The notes beneath the pieces were generated by a model that was not told the DNA's origin, did no database searches, and saw only the letters and a list, made by a program, of their open reading frames with translations. The position numbers were made by a program, and so were the translations under genes. This document shows, piece by piece, positions 43,598 through 50,909 of a stretch of 64,000 nt of DNA. The stretch lies in NCBI GenBank assembly GCA_964471595.1, contig CAYYGN010000005.1, positions 1-64,000 on the forward strand, read 5' to 3'. Each line of letters begins with the position of its first letter. Within the stretch, counting starts at the first letter, position 1. This DNA comes from JAGNXB01 sp964471595. Lineage in GTDB: Bacteria; Bacteroidota; Bacteroidia; Chitinophagales; Saprospiraceae.

Positions 43598-44455
43598 ATG
43601 GATACAGCAGTAGTCGGCGCTCATGCCACTGAAAACGATCAGAACCTGTGGGAAGGGGGAAAAGCACCATTTCGGGCCAGCTACGGCAAGTTGATGATGT
43701 GGTATTTTCTCCTGTCTGATGCCTTTACCTTTGCCGGGTTTCTGATCGCTTACGGGGCCTTGCGATTCAGCAGCCCGACATGGCCCGTGCCTGATTTCGT
43801 ATTTTCATCACTCCCGGGCGGTATCCATGGAGCCCCACTGATCTTCGTGACCATCATGACCTTTGTCCTGATTGCTTCCTCGGTCACCATGGTGCGCGCG
43901 GTGCAGGAAGGTCACAGGGAAAACCGGAGAGGGGTAGTCTTCTGGATGGGCATGACCATCCTGGGAGGACTCGCCTTCCTGGGATGTCAGGCATGGGAAT
44001 GGACAACGTTGATCAAAACGGAGAACATGTCCGTCACCGTCAACCCATTCGGTACCCACACCTCCGATGGCCAATATTTGGTAGATGCACACGGCCATCC
44101 CTATGAAGCCGGTCAGGAGGTCGAAACATTCACCGCAGGCCAGAGCTATTTGATCCACAAGGACCACGACTCAGGTCAGTGGATCCAAAGAAAGTATCAA
44201 ACTTCTGATGGCCAGGTGCTGCAACAGGAATTCGGTCCCAAGGCATTCGGTGCCCTTTTCTTTTTCATCACAGGATTCCACGGATTCCACGTCTTTTCCG
44301 GCGTTGTCTTCCTGTTGATTATCATGATCAATGCCGCCAGTGGTTTGTATGCCGCCCGGAAGAACGGGTACGAAATGGTAGAGAAAATTGGACTCTACTG
44401 GCATTTCGTGGACCTGGTATGGGTGTTTGTCTTCCTGGTATTCTATCTCCTGTAA
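43598..44455 (+). CDS. coxC: Cytochrome c oxidase subunit III
   Basis: This 285-residue membrane protein is the second subunit III. It has an early SYGKLMMWYFLLSDAFTFAGF helix, ITGFHGFHVFSGVVFLL and the terminal LYWHFVDLVWVFVF, closely parallel to the short paralogue just upstream. Between helices it contains a hydrophilic insert of about 70 residues (roughly 140-213, including PFGTHTSDGQYLVDAHGHPY) that is probably an exposed loop. The start ATG at 43598 (MDTAVVGAHATEND) is chosen over a non-ATG extension that overlaps the previous gene. Confidence 0.92.
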   Translation: MDTAVVGAHATENDQNLWEGGKAPFRASYGKLMMWYFLLSDAFTFAGFLIAYGALRFSSPTWPVPDFVFSSLPGGIHGAPLIFVTIMTFVLIASSVTMVRAVQEGHRENRRGVVFWMGMTILGGLAFLGCQAWEWTTLIKTENMSVTVNPFGTHTSDGQYLVDAHGHPYEAGQEVETFTAGQSYLIHKDHDSGQWIQRKYQTSDGQVLQQEFGPKAFGALFFFITGFHGFHVFSGVVFLLIIMINAASGLYAARKNGYEMVEKIGLYWHFVDLVWVFVFLVFYLL

Positions 44456-44474
44456 TCCCTAAACGCTGTTTCCA

Positions 44475-44891
44475 ATGGAACATCACAATATCGAAGAGGC
44501 CAAAAAAGTCGTTTTCAAAGGTCTTATCCTGCTCGGAATCATCACGATTGTTGAGGTATTGATCGCGTTGCTGGGTAACGGCCATTTGGTGCACGGGTTT
44601 TCCATGCCCAAATGGATCATGTACCCATTGATGATCGGGATGAGTCTTTACAAGGCCTACTTCATCATTTACGAGTTTATGCACATGCGCTATGAAGTCA
44701 AAGGCCTGGTGTACAGCGTACTTCTCCCTACCATGCTGCTGATATGGGCCATCATTGCCTTCTTCAACGAAGGCAACCACTGGAAGAACAACCGGAAAGT
44801 GGTCCAGGAACGGGACCGCATTGAGGCCAGTGCCCTGCCCGTGTCTGCACCTGCTGCGACGGAATCCGACGCATCCGGGCACAACCATTGA
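44475..44891 (+). CDS. Cytochrome c oxidase subunit IV family protein
   Basis: This 138-residue protein has three transmembrane helices (ILLGIITIVEVLIALLG, YPLMIGMSLYKAYFIIYEFM and VLLPTMLLIWAIIAFF), the pattern of the prokaryotic COX4 family. The MHMRYEVKGL segment after helix two is typical. The C-terminal 30 residues are hydrophilic, Ala/Ser-rich and end in GHNH. It is a small accessory subunit of the oxidase and lies 19 bases after subunit III. Confidence 0.9.
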   Translation: MEHHNIEEAKKVVFKGLILLGIITIVEVLIALLGNGHLVHGFSMPKWIMYPLMIGMSLYKAYFIIYEFMHMRYEVKGLVYSVLLPTMLLIWAIIAFFNEGNHWKNNRKVVQERDRIEASALPVSAPAATESDASGHNH

Positions 44892-44929
44892 TGATGTATG
44901 GTGTTTCATTCGCGTAACCTGCGCGCTGC

Positions 44930-45559
44930 ATGAATCCATCCAACGCTGATGAAAGGCCGCCCAGGTCAAGGGTGGCCTTTCAGCTAATAGCGCTTTTCCT
45001 GTTACTGGTCCTTACACCGGCGGTTTCCTGGTTCTATCTGAGAGAAGGCTTGGCCTACCGCAAAGACCATCTCGACCAGTTGTCCCGTTTGGGGCCCCCA
45101 CCAGTCAAATCCTGGGTTCCGGATACGGACGCCGGGGACGGTACTGCTTCATTTATGGGACAAGTAACCCTGGTTGCCCTCGTCAAGGATTCCATCCTTC
45201 AACGGGAGGCAGACCGTATTTTCCGATTGCTGCATCATCAGTTCGACGATCGGGAAGACGTCAAATTTTACACCTATGTGTCCGGGAGTGCCCGTCAACA
45301 TCCCATTCCTCAGGATTCCGCGCAATGGAAGGTATTCCCAATACCTGACAGCCTGATGAGCAGTTGGTCAGCCTTGTGGAAAGCACCCGGTGCAGAAACA
45401 GCACCCGACATGATCCTTATTGATCCAAAGGGTGAAATGCGGCGTCACATGAACCTGGATACGACCGTCGTCCTCAAGAAACTCGTAGCGGAAATGGCTG
45501 TATTACTCCCTCCCAAAAAGGTAAGTAAGCCTCAACTGAAAAGAGAAGCCGAAAAATGA
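44930..45559 (+). CDS. Sco-position thioredoxin-fold-like membrane-anchored protein without cysteine
   Basis: This 209-residue protein has one N-terminal membrane anchor (VAFQLIALFLLLVLTPAVSWFYL, about residues 16-37) and a periplasmic domain. The order of secondary elements suggests a degenerate thioredoxin/Sco fold: MGQVTLVALVKD, a helix READRIFRLLHHQFDD, the strand VKFYTYVSGS and the late DMILIDPKGEMRRHMNLD. Sco copper chaperones normally sit between subunit IV and DUF420 in Bacteroidota operons, and this gene is in that slot. However, the whole protein has no cysteine, so the CxxxC copper site is absent. It overlaps the DUF420 gene as ATGA. Family assignment is an inference. Confidence 0.72.
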   Translation: MNPSNADERPPRSRVAFQLIALFLLLVLTPAVSWFYLREGLAYRKDHLDQLSRLGPPPVKSWVPDTDAGDGTASFMGQVTLVALVKDSILQREADRIFRLLHHQFDDREDVKFYTYVSGSARQHPIPQDSAQWKVFPIPDSLMSSWSALWKAPGAETAPDMILIDPKGEMRRHMNLDTTVVLKKLVAEMAVLLPPKKVSKPQLKREAEK

Positions 45560-46086
45560 GCACCCCCGAGCAAAATGTCAGGAAATGGGACCGGCTTGCA
45601 TGGGTCATCAGTGGCATTGTATTGGTTGCTGTTGTACTCATGCGGAAGATCAAATGGGATACGGATATTGACTTTTCCTTTCTCCCGCCGATACACGCCT
45701 CCCTCAACGCAGTAGCTTTTCTGTGTCTGCTGATGGGTTACCGTGCCATCAAATCCGGCCGAAGATCGGTGCATCAGCGATGGATGACCCTGGCCCTTGG
45801 CTTGTCAGGTCTCTTTTTATTGTCCTATGTCGTTTACCATCTGACCACCCCTGAGACCCGTTATGGGGGAGAAGGCATACTCAGGGTCATCTACTTCATC
45901 CTTTTGATCACCCATGTGATTTTGGCAGCCATCATCCTTCCCTTCATTCTGTTTACCTTTATAAGGGGATATGCCGGCCTTGTAGAGCGGCATAAACGGC
46001 TGGCCCGTTGGGTTTTCCCGGTGTGGCTCTACGTCACAGCAACGGGCCCTTTGTGTTATTTGATGCTAATGCCTTATTATGCGTAA
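45556..46086 (+). CDS. DUF420 domain membrane protein
   Basis: This 176-residue membrane protein has four or five helices and the DUF420 pattern: IDFSFLPPIHASLNAVAFLCLLMGYRAIKSG is represented by the conserved PPIHASLNA and HQRWM segments, with SYVVYHL, ITHVILAAIILP and a C-terminal RWVFPVWLYVTATG. DUF420 genes regularly accompany cytochrome oxidase genes and are thought to help assembly; the mechanism is not known. It is coupled by a 4-base overlap to the Sco-position gene and by an 8-base overlap to the small CPMC gene. Confidence 0.88.
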   Translation: MSTPEQNVRKWDRLAWVISGIVLVAVVLMRKIKWDTDIDFSFLPPIHASLNAVAFLCLLMGYRAIKSGRRSVHQRWMTLALGLSGLFLLSYVVYHLTTPETRYGGEGILRVIYFILLITHVILAAIILPFILFTFIRGYAGLVERHKRLARWVFPVWLYVTATGPLCYLMLMPYYA

Positions 46087-46333
46087 GTGGATGCTCATAT
46101 TGATCCTCGTCGGCGGTATTGTCCTTGCCACCGGTATTTCGAACGAGATTTGGGCACAGTGTCCGATGTGCAAAATGTCGGCGGAATCCAATATGAGAGC
46201 GGGAGGTTCGGCCGGCAAAGGCCTCAATGCCGGTATTCTGTATATGCTGGCTATGCCTTACCTGCTGGTAGGTACCATGGCATGGCTTTGGTGGAAGAAC
46301 AAACGTTCAGCAGGAGAACAGGAAGAGGAATGA
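46079..46333 (+). CDS. Small exported membrane protein with CPMCKM motif
   Basis: This 84-residue protein has an N-terminal signal-like helix (MLILILVGGIVLATGIS), then QCPMCKM (C28, C31), a Gly/Ser-rich linker (RAGGSAGKGLNAG) and a second helix (ILYMLAMPYLLVGTMAWLWW) with a charged tail. The two cysteines and adjacent methionines would lie on the periplasmic side if the first helix is a signal or anchor. Such a soft ligand set suggests copper or a disulphide, which is an inference. The ATG overlaps the DUF420 stop by 8 bases, so it is translated as part of the oxidase operon and is its last gene. I recall similar short proteins in other Bacteroidota but cannot confirm this here. Confidence 0.75.
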   Translation: MRKWMLILILVGGIVLATGISNEIWAQCPMCKMSAESNMRAGGSAGKGLNAGILYMLAMPYLLVGTMAWLWWKNKRSAGEQEEE

Positions 46334-46370
46334 TGAGTGTACGGGTGACTTCGTAGTGGATGGTGCTTAA

Positions 46371-46402
46371 TAAAAACGGGGCCACCGAAATGGCGGCCCC
46401 GT
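46371..46402 (-). terminator. Intrinsic terminator for the outer-membrane barrel gene
   Basis: An 11-base stem with one mismatch (46376-46386 with 46392-46402, GGGGCC/GGCCCC core) is followed, on the minus strand, by TTTTTATT. It lies 76 bases beyond the stop at 46478. It may also slow plus-strand transcripts leaving the oxidase operon, although no T-run follows on that strand. Confidence 0.75.
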
Positions 46403-46477
46403 TAAGTGGACATTGGGCGGTTATTGGTCTGCCTTCAGCCTCAATCGTGTGCCTTTCGGTCATCAGGCTGCTGCCAT

Positions 46478-47161
46478 TCAGAAGGTGAAGCGGATGCCGC
46501 TGGTCAGATTGAACCCGTAAGGGTAAAGGCGGATATCCACGATCGGGGTATTCAGCATATCGGTGAATCCCTGTTGATAGCTACCCTGGATGAAGACCAT
46601 GGCCGGGCCGGTTTGAAGACGAAGACCCAATCCCGCGACACCACTTACACCCCAACGATTGTAAATGTCATCCTTGAGATCAAGGTCTTCGCGGCCGAGG
46701 TCAAAAGTGAGAATGGCCCGGGCTTTAAAGTCCATATACCCGTCAACGGCATAGCCAAATTGAGGTCCGGCAAAAACATAAGGCTGGATGATGCCTTCTC
46801 CATACGTGTAGGTGACCAAAAGCGGGGCCTCCAGATATTGGAGCCGGGGAATGGCCTCCACACCAGCTGCAACGGGAATGTCTCCCAGCTGAAAATCGTC
46901 CGTCGAAAGGGAGACGCGGAATCCTTTTTCCATATACATCAAACCCGGTTGAAAGCTGAATCCGTTCTGCAGGGGTATGTCGAGGTACACTCCCCCCTGG
47001 AAGGTGGTAAGGGATTGATGGTTGGGTTTCCATTCCTCAGCAATACCCCGGATAAGGACCTTGTTGGTATGGATGCCGGCATGAACGCCCATGGATATTT
47101 GGGCATGAGAGACGATTGGTGCCGCAAAAAGGGAGAGTAGAAGGACAGGAAGGCGTTTCAT
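46478..47161 (-). CDS. Outer-membrane beta-barrel protein
   Basis: This 227-residue protein has a signal peptide (LPVLLLSLFAAPIVSHAQ) and then alternating strands typical of an eight-stranded porin-like barrel of the PorT/OMP_b-brl type, ending GFNLTSGIRFTF with the terminal Phe of barrel proteins. Strand-like segments include SFQPGLMYMEKGFRV and IQPYVFAGPQFGYAV. Its function is unknown; members of this group range from T9SS assembly to general structural roles. An inverted repeat TTCAGGTT/AACCTGAA (47165-47172 and 47189-47196) immediately upstream of the start may be a regulatory site. Confidence 0.85.
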   Translation of the reverse strand: MKRLPVLLLSLFAAPIVSHAQISMGVHAGIHTNKVLIRGIAEEWKPNHQSLTTFQGGVYLDIPLQNGFSFQPGLMYMEKGFRVSLSTDDFQLGDIPVAAGVEAIPRLQYLEAPLLVTYTYGEGIIQPYVFAGPQFGYAVDGYMDFKARAILTFDLGREDLDLKDDIYNRWGVSGVAGLGLRLQTGPAMVFIQGSYQQGFTDMLNTPIVDIRLYPYGFNLTSGIRFTF

Positions 47162-47308
47162 GGCTTCAGGTTTAAAAGTTTCCTGTTCAACCTGAAAGAC
47201 AGCCTCAGGACATTTAAGAAAATGTCAATACCTCTTACCGTATCAATAATGTTTCCGCGTCCAACCTGACGGCCTTGGTAAACAATCGGTTCGTTCCTTG
47301 AGGACCGT

Positions 47309-48505
47309 CTAGCGGCTGCTGAGAACCTGATTGACCAGGTCAGCAGCCTCCTGAAGCAAAATGGCGGAATATACCTTCAGGCCAGACTCCTCAATGATCT
47401 TTTTGGCGATGTCTGCATTGGTGCCCTGGAGACGTACAATTATCGGTACATGAATGTTGCCGATGTTGCGATAGGCATCAACCACGCCTTGTGCTACCCG
47501 GTCACAGCGGACGATCCCGCCAAAGATGTTGATCAGTATGGCTTTTACGTTGTCGTCTCTGAGAATGATCCGGAACGCCTGTTCCACCCGCTGGGCATCG
47601 GCGGTGCCACCCACGTCCAGGAAATTGGCCGGTTCCCCACCCGATAATTTGATGATATCCATGGTTGACATGGCCAGGCCGGCTCCATTGACCATGCAGC
47701 CCACGTTTCCCTCCAGTTTGACGTAGTTGAGATGATGTTGTCTGGCTTCGACTTCCGTTGGATCTTCCTCCTCCGTATCTCTCCAGCCTGCGAGGTCCGG
47801 GTGACGGAACAAGGCATTGTCATCAAGGACAACTTTGGCATCAACGGCAATGACCTTGTCATCGCTGGTTTTCAAACATGGATTGATTTCAAAAAGGGAA
47901 GCATCCGACTTGATGAAAGCCTCATAAAGATGGCGGATGAATTCCCGCATCTGTTTGAAGGACGGACCTTCCAATCCCAAATTGAAGGCAATTTTGTTGA
48001 TCTGGAATGGCTGCAGGCCATGGGCCGGATCTATGAATTCCTTGTGAACCAGATGCGGGGTGTGCTCGGCGACCGATTCGATGTCCATACCACCTTCTGT
48101 CGAATAGATAATGACATTGCATTGACGCCCCCGGTCGGTCAGTATGGAGATATAGAATTCCTTGGGTTCGGAGGTTCCCGGATAATAGACATCCTGGGCT
48201 ATCAGGACTTTCCTGACGAGTTTGCCCTCGCGGGAAGTTTGAGGTGTGACAAGCCGCATGCCCAGGATGTTGCCGGCATGCTCCCTGACCTGATCTTCAT
48301 TCTTGGCCAGTTTGATCCCTCCTCCCTTTCCGCGCCCACCCGCATGGACCTGGGCTTTGACGACACACCAATCAGAGCCAAAATCGGACTTCACTTTCCG
48401 GGCAGCCGCCAAGGCTTCATCCACCGTAGTTGCGAGAATGCCTTCCTGGGTCTGTACCCCAAACCGACGCAGCAATTCCTTTCCCTGGTATTCGTGCAGA
48501 TTCAT
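47309..48505 (-). CDS. sucC: Succinate--CoA ligase [ADP-forming] subunit beta
   Basis: This 398-residue subunit of the TCA-cycle enzyme binds the nucleotide and succinate. It starts MNLHEYQGKELLRRFGV, has the ATP-grasp domain with VHAGGRGKGGGIK, the FEINPCLKT segment and, in the C-terminal flavodoxin-like domain, FLDVGGTADAQRV and INIFGGIVRCDRVAQG. All family signatures and length agree. The alpha subunit sucD is not adjacent. A TACCTTTG box lies 19 bases upstream of the start. Confidence 0.96.
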   Translation of the reverse strand: MNLHEYQGKELLRRFGVQTQEGILATTVDEALAAARKVKSDFGSDWCVVKAQVHAGGRGKGGGIKLAKNEDQVREHAGNILGMRLVTPQTSREGKLVRKVLIAQDVYYPGTSEPKEFYISILTDRGRQCNVIIYSTEGGMDIESVAEHTPHLVHKEFIDPAHGLQPFQINKIAFNLGLEGPSFKQMREFIRHLYEAFIKSDASLFEINPCLKTSDDKVIAVDAKVVLDDNALFRHPDLAGWRDTEEEDPTEVEARQHHLNYVKLEGNVGCMVNGAGLAMSTMDIIKLSGGEPANFLDVGGTADAQRVEQAFRIILRDDNVKAILINIFGGIVRCDRVAQGVVDAYRNIGNIHVPIIVRLQGTNADIAKKIIEESGLKVYSAILLQEAADLVNQVLSSR

Positions 48506-48524
48506 AGGTTGGATTTTAGGGGAT

Positions 48525-48532
48525 CAAAGGTA
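48525..48532 (-). promoter_or_regulatory. sucC: -7 promoter box for sucC
   Basis: The minus strand reads TACCTTTG, an exact TAnnTTTG match, 19 bases before the sucC ATG. Confidence 0.5.
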
Positions 48533-48581
48533 AAAGTTTCCGAGAGGTCGGTCATTGAGTGATACCACCGCAACCTTCTCA

Positions 48582-48619
48582 AAAGCAAAAGCGCCGTCAT
48601 GCTTTCATGACGGCGCTTT
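48582..48619 (-). terminator. Strong intrinsic terminator upstream of sucC
   Basis: A perfect 14-base stem (48588-48601 with 48606-48619, GCGCCGTCATG core, 4-base loop) is followed on the minus strand by TTTTGCTTTT. No protein gene ends here: the nearest genes on both sides start away from it. It therefore implies an untranslated transcript entering from about 48.8 kb. Confidence 0.7.
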
Positions 48620-48624
48620 GCTCA

Positions 48625-48644
48625 AATTATAATCCCATGAACAA
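48625..48644. repeat. 20-base direct repeat, copy 1
   Basis: Identical to 48758-48777 (plus strand AATTATAATCCCATGAACAA). The period is 133 bases. Each copy lies next to a strong hairpin. Confidence 0.85.
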
Positions 48645-48757
48645 TGTCGTAATCGTAACGGCGCTCTTTGTCAGATTGTTATCGGTTTAAGAGCACCTTA
48701 ACAGCCGTGGGTCGGTGAGGCGCCGGACAATAACTTTTTACTGTCCGGCGCCAGCCT

Positions 48758-48777
48758 AATTATAATCCCATGAACAA
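48758..48777. repeat. 20-base direct repeat, copy 2
   Basis: Identical to 48625-48644. On the plus strand both contain ATGAACAA and open frames of only 17 and 16 codons. The stretch beyond it, about 48840-48980, is very AT-rich and I see no gene in it. Confidence 0.85.
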
Positions 48778-49041
48778 ATTCGACTGTTTGTATGATCATC
48801 TTTCGATCACGATACAAAAATGAACATAGCGGCTTGCCCCCACAAATACAAAAAAACGAAATTGTGAATGGACATTTTAATATATGGTATTTATATAATA
48901 GATAAAATGCAGAAATACAATAATATATGACATTAATTTGATCTATTTATAGACATTTGTGAAAACAATATGGCCCATGGGGGTCTCTTCAGGCCTGATT
49001 GGACTCAATTTTTTTCAATTTCGCACAACGGAATACCCATT

Positions 49042-49500
49042 ATGGATACACCAGGCACCGTAATTTGGATAGGCATACGCCCCGGGAGGAAGATGCCGCT
49101 CATCTCCCTGCTGGAAGCAGACGCTATCGCCGGTTCCGGTTTGGCAGGTGACCATTACCATTCACCGGATGGCAAACGCCAGATCACACTGATTCGGGAA
49201 GAGGATCTCGAAGGGGCAGGAAAGGCCTTGTCCCGTGGCCCGGTGGATCCCGGTCTGACCAGAAGGAATCTGGTGGTTCGCGGGTTGCCGGGGATTCTTC
49301 CCGAAGGAAGCCGTCTTCACCTGGGAACCTGCTTGTTGCAAATCACTGGCCCTTGCCATCCTTGTCACCGAATGGAGGAAAACCTGGGTGAGGGAGGTTT
49401 GAAAGCCCTTGCAGGCAAGGGAGGCATGACGGCCCGAATCATCAGTGGAGGTCCTATTAAGGTAGGCGATCCGGTGAGATGGGGCGACCCAAGCAGCTGA
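49042..49500 (+). CDS. MOSC domain-containing protein
   Basis: This 152-residue protein is a stand-alone MOSC domain, the fold that binds sulfurated molybdenum cofactor in YiiM and mARC proteins. Visible parts are GLAGDHYH, the core LTRRNLVVRGLPGILPEGSR, LQITGPCHPCHRMEENL with the conserved cysteine, and GGMTARIISGGPIKVGD. An ATG at 48970 would add 24 residues with no similarity to the domain and lie in the AT-rich region, so the start is set at 49042 (MDTPGTVIWIGIRPGRK). Its partner enzyme is not in the window, so its cofactor-transfer role is inferred from the family. Confidence 0.85.
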   Translation: MDTPGTVIWIGIRPGRKMPLISLLEADAIAGSGLAGDHYHSPDGKRQITLIREEDLEGAGKALSRGPVDPGLTRRNLVVRGLPGILPEGSRLHLGTCLLQITGPCHPCHRMEENLGEGGLKALAGKGGMTARIISGGPIKVGDPVRWGDPSS

Positions 49501-49641
49501 ATCCGGACCAGGTGATCCATAAAGAAAAGCCCGAGTAGACAACAACCGCTCGTTCACCTGTGTTACACCATCATCTGTTTCGAACAGGTATTTCCTCTTT
49601 GGACAGGGGAATACCGATTACATGTCTTAAGTTACTGACAG

Positions 49642-50304
49642 GTGAAACGCATATCCTTACCCCTATTGTTCCTGGCAGGCTTTCAATTGGCGTCATGCAG
49701 TCAACAGCCGGGCGAAGGTGCTTCATATACCGTTAATGATCAAAATCTCGCCAAAACCATGGATATGGATACACAGGGACTTCAAGTGGCTACGTTGGGT
49801 GGAGGCTGTTTTTGGTGTCTGGAAGCAGTTTTTCAAGAGCTGAAAGGTGTATTAAAGGTAGAATCCGGCTATGCCGGAGGTGAAACATCCAATCCCACCT
49901 ACAAGACCGTATGTTCCGGGACTACCGGACATGCAGAGGTTGTTCAGGTGCACTTTGATCCCCAAACGATACCTTTTTCCGTCATTTTGGAAGTCTTCTG
50001 GTCGGCCCATGACCCGACTACGCTCAATCGGCAAGGAGCTGATCGGGGTACCCAATACAGGTCCATTATCCTGTGGCATGACGATGAGCAACGTCAAACG
50101 GCAGAAACTTCCGCCAGAAATGTGGCCGCTGCGCTTTGGGACGATCCTGTCGTAACGGAAATCGCACCCTTTGAGCGTTTCTATCCGGCTGAGGCTTACC
50201 ATCAGGATTATTACCGTCTGAATACGGGAGCTCCCTATTGTCAGGCGGTCATCTCCCCCAAACTGTCCAAATTCAGGGAGCGATTTCAACACCTTCTGAA
50301 ATAA
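49642..50304 (+). CDS. msrA: Peptide methionine sulfoxide reductase A, lipoprotein form
   Basis: This 220-residue protein reduces the S form of methionine sulfoxide. The catalytic motif GGGCFWC is at residues 53-59, with SGYAGGETSNPTYKTVCSGTTGHAE following and the C-terminal resolving region NTGAPYCQAVI. The start is GTG at 49642: it yields a signal with the lipobox QLASC (C19), so the enzyme is probably anchored in the periplasm. No MsrB domain or gene is adjacent. A role in repair of oxidised envelope proteins is inferred from the location signal. Confidence 0.93.
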   Translation: MKRISLPLLFLAGFQLASCSQQPGEGASYTVNDQNLAKTMDMDTQGLQVATLGGGCFWCLEAVFQELKGVLKVESGYAGGETSNPTYKTVCSGTTGHAEVVQVHFDPQTIPFSVILEVFWSAHDPTTLNRQGADRGTQYRSIILWHDDEQRQTAETSARNVAAALWDDPVVTEIAPFERFYPAEAYHQDYYRLNTGAPYCQAVISPKLSKFRERFQHLLK

Positions 50305-50477
50305 GCCAGGGCCACCTGGGTGCCGGATGGAATGAGCAGATGATTCTTGCGTCTTGCGTTATGGAACACATCCGGAGCTCCTACCGTTGGATCCTGCGTT
50401 TTTCCATGACGGCTGAGCGTACATACAGCGCGGCCTTCGACGCCTTCCTCTATGCCATATCCCGGCCTTCCCTCGTT

Positions 50478-50493
50478 GTACCGAAGGCGGGAC
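50478..50493. repeat. Displaced copy of the tRNA-Leu 3' end, distal
   Basis: GTACCGAAGGCGGGAC is identical to the genuine tRNA 3' end at 50893-50908. It closes the duplicated region on its far side. The stretch 50305-50477, between msrA and this point, shows no gene. Confidence 0.75.
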
Positions 50494-50680
50494 ACGCCAA
50501 TGCTGACCCCATACCTGTACGCCGAAGGCGGGTCAGGCAGGATTGCCAACAGCGAAATCGGCATACTTGACGATCGAAGTCCCGGATGGGTGAGGACGAG
50601 GACCGAAAATGGTGGATCGGGTACTCCTCAAAGACCGTAATGCCTTGTCATTACGTAAAACCTGTACCGAAGGCGGGACT
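50487..50680. repeat. 194-base tandem repeat, copy 1
   Basis: Identical by eye to 50716-50909 (offset 229). The unit ends with the last part of the tRNA-Leu 3' end and contains an internal degenerate tRNA-end copy (about 50518-50535) and a CGTAATG/CATTACG hairpin. Frames inside it are short and duplicated, and look non-coding. Confidence 0.9.
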
Positions 50681-50722
50681 TCCCGCATACGCGCCACGCT
50701 GACGGTGGCGGTAATGCGGGAC
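50680..50722. repeat. 43-base palindromic insertion separating the two repeat copies
   Basis: The spacing between tRNA-end copies is 186 bases on one side and 229 on the other. The 43-base difference is this segment, which forms a hairpin (CCCGCAT with ATGCGGG, and GCCAC with GTGGC) and is flanked by direct GCGGGAC repeats. It resembles a small mobile palindrome. Confidence 0.6.
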
Positions 50723-50909
50723 ACGCCAATGCTGACCCCATACCTGTACGCCGAAGGCGGGTCAGGCAGGATTGCCAACAGCGAAATCGGCATACTTGAC
50801 GATCGAAGTCCCGGATGGGTGAGGACGAGGACCGAAAATGGTGGATCGGGTACTCCTCAAAGACCGTAATGCCTTGTCATTACGTAAAACCTGTACCGAA
50901 GGCGGGACT
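50716..50909. repeat. 194-base tandem repeat, copy 2, running into the tRNA-Leu gene
   Basis: Identical to 50487-50680. Its right end (50894-50909) is the true 3' end of the tRNA-Leu gene. The duplication therefore started inside the tRNA. Confidence 0.9.

Larger units (their letters stand above)
48588..48808 (-). ncRNA. Candidate structured untranslated RNA with two repeat-hairpin modules
   Basis: The 536-base gap between sucC and the MOSC gene contains, on the minus strand, a promoter-like pair (TTTG at 48843-48846, 20-base spacer, CATTTTTG at 48815-48822), a small TGATC/GATCA hairpin, then two modules. Each module is an identical 20-base sequence (48758-48777 and 48625-48644) followed 5 bases later by a strong GC hairpin (48719-48752 and 48588-48619). 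The second hairpin is a terminator. No reading frame of useful length exists on this strand. The exact 5' end is a guess from the promoter. Confidence 0.4.

Noticed and set aside
48588..48777. Riboswitch controlling sucC or the MOSC gene
   Set aside because: The hairpins do not match any riboswitch core I know, and the terminator lies on the strand of sucC but before the sucC promoter box, so it would not control that gene directly.
50238..50869. Several 60-110 codon frames in the repeat region, some duplicated
   Set aside because: Their duplication follows from the DNA repeat. They have no start context or similarity, so they are not counted as a gene family.
50478..50909. CRISPR array or integron cassette array at the tRNA repeats
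   Set aside because: Repeats are too few, unequal in spacing and include the spacer itself. No cas gene, integrase or attC-like secondary structure is present.
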